64,000 nucleotides of DNA from Firmicutes bacterium UBA4845. Its GTDB lineage: Bacteria > Bacillota > Clostridia > Tissierellales > Sedimentibacteraceae. The position numbers and the translations under genes are program-made. Where the stretch lies: the NCBI GenBank assembly GCA_002399975.1, contig DHER01000087.1:1-64000 (forward strand). The letters are read 5' to 3'. Numbering within the stretch: the stretch's first letter is position 1; each line of letters begins with the position of its first letter. The notes under the pieces are model-generated. The model saw only the letters and a list, made by a program, of their open reading frames with translations. It was not told the DNA's origin and made no database searches. Positions 51,833-60,138 of the stretch are shown piece after piece.

Positions 51833-53236
51833 ATGGATATTAAATATTTTGATGCATTAATTCGCGCAATAGATTTAATAAATGAAGGAATTCACATAAT
51901 AGACACTTCCGGCAAAATTGTTTATTACAATGCAGCCGCCAAGCAGCTTGATGAAATCGACGTTGACAAAGCAATCGGCAGACACATTTTAGAAGTATAC
52001 CCCTCACTTACCTCTGAAACAAGTACTCTTCTAAAGGTTCTGCAGACAGGCAAGCCTATTTACAACATAGAGCAAAATTTTGTCAATTATAAAGGCGACA
52101 TAATATCTACTTTAAACTCCACAATTCCAATTTATTATAACAACAAAGTGCTGGGAGCCTTGGAAATTTCCAGAAATATTACGGAAGTAAGAGAATTATC
52201 TGAAAAAATAGTAAATCTTCAGAAAAAACTATATAAAGGAAACAGCAGCCAAAAAAAACCGTCAAAATCAATTGCCAAGTACAATTTTCTTGATATAATC
52301 GGCCAAAATGAGGAAATGCTCAATCTTAAATCATTAGGCACCAAGGCAGCAATGTCAGACTCACCTGTAATGGTAGCAGGAAGCACGGGAACAGGCAAAG
52401 AGCTGTTTGTACAGGCAATACACAATTCAAGCAAAAGAAATAATAAGCCTTTTATAGCACAAAACTGTGCAGCCCTTCCTTCAAATTTGCTGGAAAGCAT
52501 ATTATTCGGCTCTGCTAAAGGAAGCTTTACCGGAGCTGAAGACAGACCAGGTTTATTTGAACTTGCAAACGGAGGAACATTATTTCTTGATGAAATCAAT
52601 TCTATGCCGTTATCACTTCAAGCGAAGCTTCTCAGAGTGCTGCAAGACGGAAAAGTCAGGAGAGTTGGCTCAATAACCACAACTGATGTTGATGTCCGTA
52701 TTATTTCCGCAATTAACACAGACATTCACACCGTAGTTGAAACAAAGCAGCTAAGAAAAGATTTGTTCTTTCGATTAACCGTAATAACTCTCGTAGTTCC
52801 TGATTTATCCGAAAGAAAAGAAGACATACCGTTACTTACAGAATATTTTATAAAAAAATACAATAAAAAATGCAACAAGTCTTTTAAAGGTGTTTCAAAA
52901 GAGGTACTGGACATATTTATCGAATACAGTTGGCCCGGAAATGTTAGAGAACTTGAACACGCTGTGGAAAGCGTTATCTCTCTTTATGATGATGAAATTA
53001 TAAAAAAAATTTACCTGCCCTTTCAATTTAAAAATTATCAGAAAAAAAATAATATTTCCATAGATACAAATGTAATACAGCCTCTCAACACAGCAGTGGA
53101 AAAAGTTGAAAAAGAAATAATAATTTCAGCGCTGAAACAAACTGATTACAATATTTCCAAAACAGCCAAATTAATAAAAATACCGAGGCAGACTCTTCAG
53201 TATAAAATCAAAAAACTCAAAATACCTTTTAAATAA
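51833..53236 (+). CDS. Sigma-54-dependent transcriptional activator (PAS-AAA-Fis)
   Basis: A 467-residue enhancer-binding protein. A PAS sensor (about 10-115; GIHIIDTSGKIVYYNAAAKQLDEID) precedes the AAA+ domain (about 150-380) with Walker A AGSTGTGKELFVQA, the sigma-54 loop GSFTGAED, Walker B GGTLFLDEI and a C-terminal Fis helix-turn-helix (ISKTAKLIKIPRQTLQYKIKKL). The PAS ligand is unknown. The shared operator and proximity make it the likely activator of kdd-kam, by inference. Confidence 0.92.
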   Translation: MDIKYFDALIRAIDLINEGIHIIDTSGKIVYYNAAAKQLDEIDVDKAIGRHILEVYPSLTSETSTLLKVLQTGKPIYNIEQNFVNYKGDIISTLNSTIPIYYNNKVLGALEISRNITEVRELSEKIVNLQKKLYKGNSSQKKPSKSIAKYNFLDIIGQNEEMLNLKSLGTKAAMSDSPVMVAGSTGTGKELFVQAIHNSSKRNNKPFIAQNCAALPSNLLESILFGSAKGSFTGAEDRPGLFELANGGTLFLDEINSMPLSLQAKLLRVLQDGKVRRVGSITTTDVDVRIISAINTDIHTVVETKQLRKDLFFRLTVITLVVPDLSERKEDIPLLTEYFIKKYNKKCNKSFKGVSKEVLDIFIEYSWPGNVRELEHAVESVISLYDDEIIKKIYLPFQFKNYQKKNNISIDTNVIQPLNTAVEKVEKEIIISALKQTDYNISKTAKLIKIPRQTLQYKIKKLKIPFK

Positions 53237-53290
53237 TTGTGAGGTAAAAACCAGTTATATATGCATAAAAAAATTACAAAAACTAGAAAT

Positions 53291-53323
53291 AATATAACCG
53301 GGGACATGTTCTCCGGTTATATT
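53291..53323. terminator. Bidirectional terminator between activator and spoIIR
   Basis: Perfect 11-bp stem AATATAACCGG / CCGGTTATATT with an 11-base loop, between convergent genes; T-rich sequence follows on the minus strand. Confidence 0.75.
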
Positions 53324-53335
53324 ATTAATCCATAG

Positions 53336-54040
53336 TTAGTGAACAGCTTTGGACTGAGCATACACACGGCTTTTATCGTAAGAATACACACCTGTCTTAT
53401 CAACCCTGCCTTTTTCAATAAATTCAAATACTTTTGATTTAAGCTTTATATCCTTTGTCCCTCTTTTTGTTTTTATTAAATCTATTTCATCTAGTGTAAG
53501 TACTTCCTGAAGTTTTTTTTCTGTTTCAATACTAAATACAGGCTCTGTGTTTTTATCTTTTCCGAAATCAACAAAGCATAGAGGAGGGAACATAACACAC
53601 CACCAGTTTTTCCCTTCAGCCTTGCCAATTTCTATTCTTACTGAATCATAGTAACCTGCCGGCAGCAATATATCATCATAAATCTTGCGAGGAAATTTAA
53701 AATTGCCATAATAAACATTAACTTCATATCCATATCCCTCTTCCTTAACTACCATAGATGCTTCGTTTCTGATCTCATCTAATTTTTCAATAATTACGTT
53801 TTCACTTTCACCTTTTGACAATATGTCGTTAAATTCATTGTCGAATTTTTCAATTATTTTGTTCCTTACTTTGTATTTCAGCTGCTGGTCATAACTTTCA
53901 TCAGAATTCGCAATTACGTGAAGACGTATAACTTTATCATTAACTTTTGTTACTTCCGTGTAAGCATCAACACTATACGCAACTGTAAGCGCAACAATTA
54001 CAAACATTGTAGAAATGAATATTTTCTTATAATAACTCAT
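53336..54040 (-). CDS. spoIIR: Stage II sporulation protein R
   Basis: Secreted by the forespore to trigger SpoIIGA cleavage of pro-sigma-E. The 234 residues have an N-terminal signal/anchor helix (about 7-27), the family motif KVIRLHVIANSDESYDQQLKYKVRNKI, and the C-terminal WWCVMFPPLCFVD. The nearest ribosome site (GGAGG) is 14 bases from the ATG, so translation may be coupled to gerC, whose stop is 20 bp upstream. Unusually it forms the tail of the ger operon. Confidence 0.92.
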   Translation of the reverse strand: MSYYKKIFISTMFVIVALTVAYSVDAYTEVTKVNDKVIRLHVIANSDESYDQQLKYKVRNKIIEKFDNEFNDILSKGESENVIIEKLDEIRNEASMVVKEEGYGYEVNVYYGNFKFPRKIYDDILLPAGYYDSVRIEIGKAEGKNWWCVMFPPLCFVDFGKDKNTEPVFSIETEKKLQEVLTLDEIDLIKTKRGTKDIKLKSKVFEFIEKGRVDKTGVYSYDKSRVYAQSKAVH

Positions 54041-54060
54041 ATTAGTCCAATTATCCTCCT

Positions 54061-55161
54061 TTATTTCACAAGTCCGGTACTTTTTATTTCTGTGTTTAAA
54101 TTAATATTTATATCTGCAGCTTCAAATACCTCATCATATTTATCCTCTATTTTTTTATAGTCTGCTTTATGAAACTTAAACAGTTTATCTTTTACTTCTA
54201 ATAGGTCAGTTTTATATGTGTGCTGAAGCTTATATATAGTATTAACAGCAGTATCTGATACCATTTTAGATGCCTCGTTCTTAACTTTGTTCATAAAATT
54301 TCTGTCCTCAAGACTATTATTGCCTATAATGAACGAATCTATGTAACAATAAAGCGAAATATTATAATTTGCACTCAATTTATCTCCTTTTAGATCAAGG
54401 TCATCTGTCATACTTACATCCACTGCCCCTAACGAAACTGTTGATCCATCTACTTCAATGTTTATATTCCTTATATTTGCCTTGTTGGGATTTAGTAAAA
54501 GCATTATTGTCTGAACTTCCTCCGGCTCTAAAATTCCTACAAGTTCATATTCATTGATTATTGCAGCTCTCTCAACTGTTAAACTTTCTTCGTTTATCTC
54601 CACAACTGGAAGCATTGCACATCCAAACTGCCCTAAGTGAAGAATAGCTTCATCAAACGTATAAATATCCTGATATCCTTCTCTTTTAAGCTTAATGAGC
54701 ATTTCACTTAAATATCTGCCTGTAATAGGATTATTGGACATCTCGGTGTTTATAATATCCTGAGCTTTTCCTTTGGCAATGCAGATTTTTACTCTTCTGT
54801 TCATTTGAGGTGAACGCTGAATTTCATCAAATAGTTTTTTAAGGGTTTCAGGATCTCTTGCAACATCTTCGCCGAGCACAATTACCTGCATAAGTCTGTC
54901 TGAAATAGCTTTTTCCGAATGAAGGTAACTTGTACTGTAAAAATCGGCAAAATTTCTGCTTTCCTTTGTATAAATAATCCTTTGCTCTTCACTTCCTTCA
55001 TTTATTTTAGGTATTTCGGAAGTAAAAGTAAGATTTTTTCCATTTTTATCTATTCCAACTGCAAATAAATATTCTCTCTTATTAATTTCAGCACTGTCCC
55101 AACATCCGGTCAGCACGATTGACGTTATTATTGCAATTATTAAAATTTTAATATTTTTCAT
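54061..55161 (-). CDS. gerC: Germinant receptor subunit C, lipoprotein
   Basis: A 366-residue Ger(x)C-family lipoprotein: lipobox VLTGC (Cys about 20) followed by the signature WDSAEINKREYLFAVGIDK, then the QRSPQMNRRVKICIAKGKAQDI region and a C-terminal domain. It anchors to the outer face of the spore inner membrane. Order A-B-C in one operon is the standard arrangement. The symbol follows the family; which germinant it senses is not readable from sequence. Confidence 0.92.
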   Translation of the reverse strand: MKNIKILIIAIITSIVLTGCWDSAEINKREYLFAVGIDKNGKNLTFTSEIPKINEGSEEQRIIYTKESRNFADFYSTSYLHSEKAISDRLMQVIVLGEDVARDPETLKKLFDEIQRSPQMNRRVKICIAKGKAQDIINTEMSNNPITGRYLSEMLIKLKREGYQDIYTFDEAILHLGQFGCAMLPVVEINEESLTVERAAIINEYELVGILEPEEVQTIMLLLNPNKANIRNINIEVDGSTVSLGAVDVSMTDDLDLKGDKLSANYNISLYCYIDSFIIGNNSLEDRNFMNKVKNEASKMVSDTAVNTIYKLQHTYKTDLLEVKDKLFKFHKADYKKIEDKYDEVFEAADININLNTEIKSTGLVK

Positions 55162-55218
55162 TATAACCTCTTATTAAAAATAATAAAAAGTAGCGGAAAT
55201 TTTTATTTTAGAAAATAA

Positions 55219-56307
55219 TTAACTGTTTTTTGCTCCTTGCTTCTTTTTATCAACAAATATTACTGCCAGTGGTATTAAGAAATTTAACCCGCTTAAAACA
55301 TAAATAGGCCATTGGATGTATGGAAACATCATATACATTCCCGGCAGAGCTACAGCCATAATATATAAAACAGGAATTTGAAGAAATATGAAGTATCCAT
55401 TTTCTCTTGTTTTAAAAGTTTCCTGCATTGCAAGGTTTGTGAAATATGCAATAATACATATACATGTGAATGTTACTATAATTTGAAAACACAAACCGAC
55501 AATCTCGGTACTTTCAAAGAAAAACCCCGGTATATTTACAAATTTCATAATTGAAATGAAAGGCCAAACCAAATTAACTGCTTCCTTCATGCCAAATTTT
55601 ACAATTATAAGAAGGTAACATGATATATACAAAATTGTTCCGATAATTATATATCTTTTATTAACTATAATGTTTTTTTCCTTTGCAGATACACGACTAT
55701 TTGAAAACAGCAGAACAGGAAGACCGAAAAACCCCAGCATTGCCGCAGGTACTGATTTTAAAATTCCCTGCACATCAGCCGGAAAAACAGGAAATATATT
55801 TGAATAGTCCGCATAATAAGTAGAAAATATTATTGTAAAAAGATATGGTACAAGGCCTGTAAGTATTGCTATGCTAGCAATATTTGCAATTGGTTGTATA
55901 CCTTTTTTAGCTGCATAACTTGCAGTCAGTAAAATCACAATAATTATTGTACTGATTGGAGTTCTGAAAAGCATCATAAGTTTTATCTGCTCTGCAAAAT
56001 CTTTCATTAATATGCTGTTTGCCGTTAAAAACATAATGATGTAATAAATTCCTATAGTCTTAGAAACAATTTTAGGGAAAAGCCTATTCGAAATGCTTAT
56101 AATTGTATCTTCTTTATATTTTTCCATAACCTTGTTAAGAGGTTTAATTATAATATAAATAAGAAATGCCGCAATAACAATTGCTACCCACCCCATAGGC
56201 CCATCCATTTCTGACAGCAAAAGCGGCATAAGCATTGATTGAAACGCAAATGATACTAATATTAAAATCGAAATATTTTGATATGGAGTAATATCTTGAT
56301 TAAACAT
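55219..56307 (-). CDS. gerB: Germinant receptor subunit B, permease-like
   Basis: A 362-residue integral membrane protein with about ten helices, of the GerB/ArcD-ProY spore germination permease family (APC superfamily): ISILILVSFAFQSMLMPLLLSE, VAIVIAAFLIYIIIKPLNKVMEKY, and the C-terminal MYMMFPYIQWPIYVLSGLNFLIPL. Its ATG directly follows the gerA stop codon. It is thought to bind germinant amino acids in the spore inner membrane. Confidence 0.92.
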   Translation of the reverse strand: MFNQDITPYQNISILILVSFAFQSMLMPLLLSEMDGPMGWVAIVIAAFLIYIIIKPLNKVMEKYKEDTIISISNRLFPKIVSKTIGIYYIIMFLTANSILMKDFAEQIKLMMLFRTPISTIIIVILLTASYAAKKGIQPIANIASIAILTGLVPYLFTIIFSTYYADYSNIFPVFPADVQGILKSVPAAMLGFFGLPVLLFSNSRVSAKEKNIIVNKRYIIIGTILYISCYLLIIVKFGMKEAVNLVWPFISIMKFVNIPGFFFESTEIVGLCFQIIVTFTCICIIAYFTNLAMQETFKTRENGYFIFLQIPVLYIMAVALPGMYMMFPYIQWPIYVLSGLNFLIPLAVIFVDKKKQGAKNS

Positions 56308-57813
56308 TTATTTCCCTTCCTCTTTTTCAAACTGCAAGTACCTGGGTTTATGAACCATTTTTTTAATTTTTGGCCTGATAACCGTATCCTTCAAATCTTT
56401 TCTGTTTTCCACAAAACTCGACAGCGGCGTCATATATGGCACACCAAAACTTTTTAGTGTGCAAAGGTGAATTATCAAAAAACAAATACCAATAGATATT
56501 CCAAATAGGCCAAATAAAGATGCCAATAAAATAAATCCAAATCTAATCATCCTTAATGATGTACTGAAATTATAGCTTGGTATTGCAAACGATGCTATTG
56601 CAGTCAAGGCTACAATTATTACTGCTAATGGTGTTATCAATCCCGCTTCTACAGAGGATTGACCTATTACAAGTCCTCCTACCAACCCTATAGTTGAACC
56701 TACAGGGCTTGTAATTCTCAGAGATGCCTCTCGCACTAATTCCATTACCAACTCCATAAGAAACGCCTCAAAATATGGAGGGAAAGGGACATCAGCCCTG
56801 GAAGCTGCAACATACAGTGCAAACTGTGTGGGCAGCAAATTTGGATGATACTGTGAAACAGCTACATAAAGTGCCGGAAGCAACATTACAATAGGAAGCG
56901 CCAAATATCTAATTATTCTTGTAACGCAGGAAGGCATCCATCTTTCGTAATAATCTTCCGAAGACTGCATAAATGAAACAAAAATAGCAGGAGCAATAAG
57001 GACTGAAGGAGTATTGTCAACAACAATTACAACTCTTCCTTCCAATAAAGCTGAAGCTGCCGCATCCGGCCTTTCTGTATTTTCAATTTGCGGAAAAGGC
57101 GAATATCCGTCATCTTCTATCATTTCTTCTATATAAGAGCTTTCCAAAACTGCATCAATGTTTATGTTTTTAATTCTTTTTTTTACAGTTTCCAAAACAG
57201 TCTTATTGACTACATCGTCAATATAAATAATTGATATATCAGTTTTTGATCTGTTCCCTACCTGCATATATTTTACTTTAAGCTTAGGGTCTCTTATTCT
57301 CCTTCTGATAAGAGTAATATTAACCTTCATTGTTTCGTTAAAGCCATCTCTGGCGCCTCTTATAAGTGTTTCGGCAGACGGTTCCTGAATGCTCCTCATA
57401 GGCCATCCCCTTGATGAAAGCATTATACCTTTTGAACAAGTATCAATAAGAAGAACTGTTTCCCCTGCCAATATTTTATCTGCACATTCCTGTATTGTTT
57501 TAATAGTTTGTACTTCTGATGTAGATATATTGGTTTTTAAAATTGCGTCCTGAAGCTCAGAATCACTTTTTTCAAGTCTTTCCAGATCTAACTGCATTAA
57601 AAGTGTACCTATTGCATATTCACTTATGGCTTCTTTTGTAGTCATACCGTCAACATATAATAAAAGCATTTTTATCTTTTTATTCTGACCTGCTTCCATC
57701 TTCCTAAAAATTATATCATCTGCACCTTTAAAAATCTGGCTCAGGATCTGTTCATTTTTGTTTAGATCCTTTTGGATTTCTGATTGTAGTAAATCCTGAT
57801 TTTTTTTGCTCAT
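56308..57813 (-). CDS. gerA: Germinant receptor subunit A
   Basis: A 501-residue GerA-family protein: a soluble N-terminal domain (about 1-290), then several membrane helices and a basic tail. Motifs include LLYVDGMTTKEAISEYAIGTLL, SSRGWPMRSIQEPSAETLIRGARDGFNE, RDPKLKVKYMQVGNRSKTDI and SPVGSTIGLVGGLVIGQSSVEAGLITPLAVIIVALTAIA. Together these are diagnostic. It is the first large gene of the ger operon, after a 66-residue membrane protein. Confidence 0.95.
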   Translation of the reverse strand: MSKKNQDLLQSEIQKDLNKNEQILSQIFKGADDIIFRKMEAGQNKKIKMLLLYVDGMTTKEAISEYAIGTLLMQLDLERLEKSDSELQDAILKTNISTSEVQTIKTIQECADKILAGETVLLIDTCSKGIMLSSRGWPMRSIQEPSAETLIRGARDGFNETMKVNITLIRRRIRDPKLKVKYMQVGNRSKTDISIIYIDDVVNKTVLETVKKRIKNINIDAVLESSYIEEMIEDDGYSPFPQIENTERPDAAASALLEGRVVIVVDNTPSVLIAPAIFVSFMQSSEDYYERWMPSCVTRIIRYLALPIVMLLPALYVAVSQYHPNLLPTQFALYVAASRADVPFPPYFEAFLMELVMELVREASLRITSPVGSTIGLVGGLVIGQSSVEAGLITPLAVIIVALTAIASFAIPSYNFSTSLRMIRFGFILLASLFGLFGISIGICFLIIHLCTLKSFGVPYMTPLSSFVENRKDLKDTVIRPKIKKMVHKPRYLQFEKEEGK

Positions 57814-57822
57814 AAGATACTC

Positions 57823-58023
57823 CTAAATATTTATTACAATAAGAGCCGTTATTGCTAATATTCCATATATAATGCCTGTGGTTTTCACAATTTTATAATC
57901 CCTGTGATAGTTGGATCTTTTTAATTCCTTGCTTGTCCTGAATATTAAAATATAACTAATTATTAAAAATATTATTATTGTGTCATTATTAATAATTTGT
58001 TTTATATTATTGATAAAAAACAT
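57823..58023 (-). CDS. Small two-helix membrane protein at the head of the ger operon
   Basis: A 66-residue protein with two hydrophobic helices (about 14-28 and 45-66) around a basic loop (RTSKELKRSNYHRDYKIVK). AAGGAGCCGTT sits just before the ATG and gerA follows after 9 bp, so it is a real gene of the operon. It may belong to the CLC_0170-type small proteins of Clostridia; function unknown. The position resembles that of GerD- or GerX-like accessory proteins, but without homology that I can show. Confidence 0.7.
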   Translation of the reverse strand: MFFINNIKQIINNDTIIIFLIISYILIFRTSKELKRSNYHRDYKIVKTTGIIYGILAITALIVINI

Positions 58024-58051
58024 AACGGCTCCTTATGATTGTTCTATTTAG

Positions 58052-58080
58052 TAATATTTACATTTTTGGTCTTTTTATAC
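58052..58080 (-). promoter_or_regulatory. Possible sigma-G promoter of the ger operon
   Basis: On the minus strand GTATA (58080-58076), 17 bp, AATATTA (58058-58052), close to the forespore sigma-G pattern (GHATR-N17/18-CATWHTA, 6 of 7 in the -10). Forespore expression is expected for germinant receptors. No sigma-A promoter is seen here. Confidence 0.45.
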
Positions 58081-58122
58081 TACAATTTAAATTTTTATAT
58101 TTTTATGGTTGATTTTACAAAT

Positions 58123-58148
58123 AAAAAAACTGCTTTCGCAGTTTTTTT
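58123..58148. terminator. Bidirectional terminator before the ger operon
   Basis: AAAAAAACTGC-TTTC-GCAGTTTTTTT, 11-bp stem with A and T tails, 20 bp past the end of the sigma-54 activator gene (minus strand). Confidence 0.85.
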
Positions 58149-58168
58149 TTTATATGGTATGACAAAAT

Positions 58169-59860
58169 TCATTTATTTCGGTATTTTTGCTTTTTCCTTA
58201 CCAGGGTTGATACATCTATTCCAAGCTTTGCTGCTGCTTCCTTCATATTTTTCGAAGAAGCCATTGTGGTTTCAATGATAACTTTTTCATAATCTGCAAG
58301 TTTTTCCTTTAGGGTTTTGCTGTCTAATGAAAATCTAATATTTGCATCATGTACATCGGCATCATTAAGCATAATTTGCTCTCTGAAAAAATTCTTGTCA
58401 ATATCAGCGGAATCCGCCATCAATACTAATCGCTCAGTAATATTTTCTAATTCTCTTATATTCCCCGGCCATGTATAAACCAGGAAGTCTTCTAAGCAGC
58501 CTGTTGTAAAATAACAGTTTTTCCCATATTTGTTATTGTAATATTCAAGAAACTTCTGAGCCAGTGGTATAATATCCTCTTTCCTTTCCCGCAAAGCCGG
58601 TATAACAAACGATACAACATTTAATCTATAGTATAAATCAGCACGGAATTTTTTTTCTTTCACCAAGTTTTTTAAATCAACGTTAGTTGCTGCAATAATT
58701 CTTGCATTAAATTCAACCGGAACAGTACCTCCTATACGGTAATACATTCTGTCGTTTATAGCACTGAGAAGCTTTACCTGAAGGGTATAAGGCATATCAC
58801 CTATTTCATCAAGGTACAAAACACCTCCGTTGGCTTCTTCAAAGAGACCTTTTTTACCCCCTTTCTGAGCTCCTGTAAACGAACCTTCTTCATATCCAAA
58901 AAATTCTGATTCTAGAAGGTGCTCCGGAACCGCTGCGCAATTTATTTTAATAAATTTACCTCTATTATAACTGCTTATATTATAAATATAAGCAGCAATA
59001 AAATCCTTTCCAACACCTGTCTCACCAAGTATTAATACCGTACTATCCACATTAGCAATCTTTTTAGCTCTGTTATATATACTTCTGATTTTTTCATTAT
59101 TAGTTACGGGCTCCTTAACAACTTCTTTGGTTTTAATGTTATAATCATTGTAATCATCATTGATTAAAAATAGATTTTTTTCTTTAGTAATATTCTTCAT
59201 TAAAACATCAAGCTCTGATACATCCCTTATAACAGCAATTGTTTTTTTAAGATTGCCTTTTTCGTCAAATATGGGAGAACCCGAAACCAAACACCTTTGC
59301 CCTTTATAATAGTTGTTTATAGTTGAAACAGTACCCATTGTTTCAATTACCCTGGCACAACATGAGTTCGGAAGTATGTTGAACTTTCTTAAATCATAAA
59401 CAGATTTGCCGATTATTTGCTTTCTAGTCAAACCAGATAAGTTTAGAAATGCATCATTGACATAAACAGTAATGCCTTCTTCATCAGTTATATAAATACC
59501 ATCCTTAAGCTTATTAAGCATTTCATTGTACAAATATTTTTGACTGCTTAATCTGCTGATTTGTTTTTCCAATTCATTGTTTATTGAAATATCATAAAAG
59601 AAAAAAACATATACTTCATGCTCATATAACTTAAGGTTCTCGCGGGATACGTAATAAGAAGAATTATCCGCACATTTGATGGAAAAAAAATTTTGTCTTT
59701 TACACTCAATATCATGAAAATATATCGTTAATTTTTTATTTAATATTTCTTTAATGTTTTTACATATATTTGTTTTGAAGTAATTATTACAGTATAATAT
59801 GTTAGATTTCTGATCTGTTATAACAAAACCTAGAGTAAAGTTAAAATGTTCAGCATTCAT
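58169..59860 (-). CDS. Sigma-54-dependent activator with PAS domain(s)
   Basis: A 563-residue enhancer-binding protein. N-terminal sensor region (about 1-105), a PAS domain (about 115-215; LKDGIYITDEEGITVYVNDAFLNLSG), the AAA+ domain (about 255-490) with ILGETGVGKDFIAAYI, GSFTGAQKGG and GGVLYLDEIGDMP, and a Fis-type helix-turn-helix (KEAAAKLGIDVSTLVRKKQKY). The ATG at 59860 follows AAAGGATGAAAAT; the upstream TTG lies in a promoter-like TATAAT. It is divergent from the thiolase gene. Confidence 0.92.
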   Translation of the reverse strand: MNAEHFNFTLGFVITDQKSNILYCNNYFKTNICKNIKEILNKKLTIYFHDIECKRQNFFSIKCADNSSYYVSRENLKLYEHEVYVFFFYDISINNELEKQISRLSSQKYLYNEMLNKLKDGIYITDEEGITVYVNDAFLNLSGLTRKQIIGKSVYDLRKFNILPNSCCARVIETMGTVSTINNYYKGQRCLVSGSPIFDEKGNLKKTIAVIRDVSELDVLMKNITKEKNLFLINDDYNDYNIKTKEVVKEPVTNNEKIRSIYNRAKKIANVDSTVLILGETGVGKDFIAAYIYNISSYNRGKFIKINCAAVPEHLLESEFFGYEEGSFTGAQKGGKKGLFEEANGGVLYLDEIGDMPYTLQVKLLSAINDRMYYRIGGTVPVEFNARIIAATNVDLKNLVKEKKFRADLYYRLNVVSFVIPALRERKEDIIPLAQKFLEYYNNKYGKNCYFTTGCLEDFLVYTWPGNIRELENITERLVLMADSADIDKNFFREQIMLNDADVHDANIRFSLDSKTLKEKLADYEKVIIETTMASSKNMKEAAAKLGIDVSTLVRKKQKYRNK

Positions 59861-59979
59861 ATTTTCATCCTTTAAAATTATTTGATAAAAATTATACAAT
59901 TTAGTATTGATATTTTTTAAACAATGTGTTATTATAAATTCATAATTACTTGCCTTATTATATAGTATATAATATTATG

Positions 59980-60020
59980 TGCAATTATACAATAATGTCT
60001 CTATAATATGCAATTATGCA
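59980..60020. promoter_or_regulatory. Tandem dyad repeat upstream of the thiolase
   Basis: TGCAATTATACA (59980-59991) and TGCAATTATGCA (60009-60020), 29 bp apart, roughly three helical turns. TGCA...TGCA half-sites form a dyad in each. A natural reading is a binding site of the divergent activator, but no sigma-54 -24/-12 pair is present downstream. Confidence 0.5.
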
Positions 60021-60054
60021 TATAAATAAAATTATATATAATATCCTTTTCCTA

Positions 60055-60083
60055 TTGAAAAAAAGAGACTATTATGCTAATAT
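60055..60083 (+). promoter_or_regulatory. Sigma-A promoter of the thiolase gene
   Basis: TTGAAA (60055-60060), 17-bp spacer, TAATAT (60078-60083), about 50 bp before the start codon. Confidence 0.7.
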
Positions 60084-60138
60084 AATTGTCATAATAAATT
60101 ATTAAATGGCAAGTACAAATAAATTTGGGAGGGAAAGC

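Noticed and set aside
60105..60125. Sigma-54 promoter before the thiolase (TGGCAAGTACAAATA)
   Set aside because: It has a -24-like GG but no GC at -12, whereas a sigma-A promoter with 17-bp spacing is present.
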